From NCBI GenBank assembly GCA_022866195.1, contig JALHUF010000248.1, forward strand, positions 1 through 5,844: a DNA stretch of 5,844 nt, written 5' to 3'. Position numbers and translations under genes: made by a program. Positions 5,191-5,844 of the stretch are shown here, piece by piece. The notes beneath the pieces were generated by a model. It was not told the DNA's origin. It worked only from the letters and a program-made list of their open reading frames with translations, and ran no database searches. Source of the stretch: Terriglobia bacterium. Lineage in GTDB: Bacteria; Acidobacteriota; Terriglobia; UBA7540. Position 1 is the stretch's first letter; every line of letters begins with the position of its first letter.

Positions 5191-5844
5191 CAGTGCCCTC
5201 CGGGGCCGGCGTAGCGTTCTTTGAGTGTCTGGCGGAGTTGTTGATCCATGCTCTCGAGCAGGGTCGGCCTCTCGATATCCACGAATTTCCCCACCACGAT
5301 TTCGCTCTGAAAACCAATGTCCACGTCTTTGGTGTTGGCGCCGTTCTTGATGACGCTTTTCTGCTTGTAGAAGCGCATGGCGTCCAGGCTGTCCCCCAAG
5401 CGATTGCGGCGCAGGTAGAGCGTAGGGCAGGGAGTAATGATTTCGATGAAGCAGAATCCCTTCTTGTTGAAGGCTTCAACCATGGAGCGCGCAATATGAC
5501 GGACGTGGAAGACCGTCCAGCGGGCCACGTAGACCGCGCCGGAAGATTCCGCCAGGTAAGGCAGATTGAACGGCCGCTCAAAGCATCCGTAAGGCGAAGT
5601 CGTGGCGACGGCGCCGACGGGCGTGGTGGGCGCCACCTGGCCGCCGGTCATGCCGTAGATGAAGTTGTTTACGCAGATGACCTTCAGGTCAGCGTTGCGA
5701 CGTGCGGCGTGGATGAAATGATTTCCGCCGATGGCAATCAGGTCGCCGTCACCGCTATAGACCACGACGGTCAGCTCAGGATTTGCCAGCTTCAATCCTG
5801 TGGCGAAGGGAATGGCCCGGCCGTGCGTGGTGTGAAACGAATCA
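5190..5844 (-). CDS. korB: 2-oxoacid:ferredoxin oxidoreductase beta subunit, probably 2-oxoglutarate type (KorB), 5' end outside the window
   Basis: The frame is open at the right edge and ends at TGA 5192-5190, giving the last 217 residues; the family is usually close to 300, so the first quarter is missing. A TTG at 5795 is internal, since upstream codons continue the family pattern (FHTTHGRAIPFATG). The thiamine diphosphate/Mg site is complete: YSGDGD (residues 29-34 of the visible part), GGNHFIHAARRN, then VNNFIYGMTGGQ (58-69), followed by APTTPVG. These are typical of the TPP-binding C-terminal half of KorB. The subunit carries out the decarboxylation chemistry and passes electrons toward ferredoxin. 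The alpha subunit gene is expected just beyond the right edge in the usual A-B-C order. The pair is likely one operon read right to left. Confidence 0.9.
   Translation of the reverse strand, partial: DSFHTTHGRAIPFATGLKLANPELTVVVYSGDGDLIAIGGNHFIHAARRNADLKVICVNNFIYGMTGGQVAPTTPVGAVATTSPYGCFERPFNLPYLAESSGAVYVARWTVFHVRHIARSMVEAFNKKGFCFIEIITPCPTLYLRRNRLGDSLDAMRFYKQKSVIKNGANTKDVDIGFQSEIVVGKFVDIERPTLLESMDQQLRQTLKERYAGPGGH
5196..5201 (-). promoter_or_regulatory. Ribosome binding site of korC
   Basis: GGAGGG on the minus strand ends five bases before the korC ATG and is embedded in the last codons of korB. With the TGATG stop/start overlap at 5192-5188 it supports re-initiation and balanced synthesis of the beta and gamma subunits. 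Confidence 0.75.

Noticed and set aside
4555..5214. A 219-codon + strand frame antisense to korC
   Set aside because: It covers a highly conserved enzyme subunit on the other strand and begins inside the intergenic repeat; a typical GC-rich shadow.
5093..5581. A 162-codon minus-strand frame across the korB/korC junction
   Set aside because: It is the out-of-frame reading of korB, rich in Arg, Ser and Trp, and without family motifs.

Overview
The window looks like a piece of a GC-rich chromosome from an Acidobacteriota-type bacterium, probably a soil or groundwater lineage assembled from a metagenome. The main reason is the first gene. It is the tail of a Ser/Thr protein kinase carrying one membrane helix and a long series of PD40/TolB-like SPDG repeats, an architecture greatly expanded in Acidobacteriota. 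The taxon is inferred from gene style only; no rRNA or marker gene is present.

Layout. (1) 1-2013, + strand: C-terminal part of the kinase/PD40 protein; its catalytic core lies left of the window. (2) 2014-3154: about 1.1 kb with no convincing intact gene. It holds two gene fossils on the + strand: a degenerate kinase N-terminus (2113-2237) and the C-terminal end of an RsbW-type anti-sigma ATPase (2286-2420). A doubtful 126-codon ORF (2686-3066) follows. (3) 3155-3961, + strand: a membrane-anchored protein of unknown function built from six exact-length 22-residue repeats. (4) 4015-4345, - strand: a tRNA-Arg(CCG) gene with encoded CCA and a good sigma70-like promoter, followed on the same strand by an HNH nuclease reading frame that lacks a start codon. 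(5) 4412-4618: an imperfect inverted-repeat intergenic element of REP/MITE type with an inner palindrome. (6) 4624-5844, - strand: the gamma subunit and most of the beta subunit of a 2-oxoacid:ferredoxin oxidoreductase, probably the 2-oxoglutarate type (korC, korB), translationally coupled by a one-base stop/start overlap. The beta gene runs off the right edge.

How the parts fit. The kinase, the repeat protein, the tRNA/HNH unit and the kor operon look like independent transcription units. The kor pair is central metabolism: ferredoxin-linked decarboxylation or carboxylation of 2-oxoacids. The middle of the window is an eroding region between conserved blocks, where signalling genes have been duplicated and lost. 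I see no CRISPR array, no complete insertion sequence, no rRNA, and no convincing new multi-gene system. The items most worth a second look are the 22-residue repeat protein, the intergenic inverted-repeat element, and the HNH frame cut off at the tRNA.
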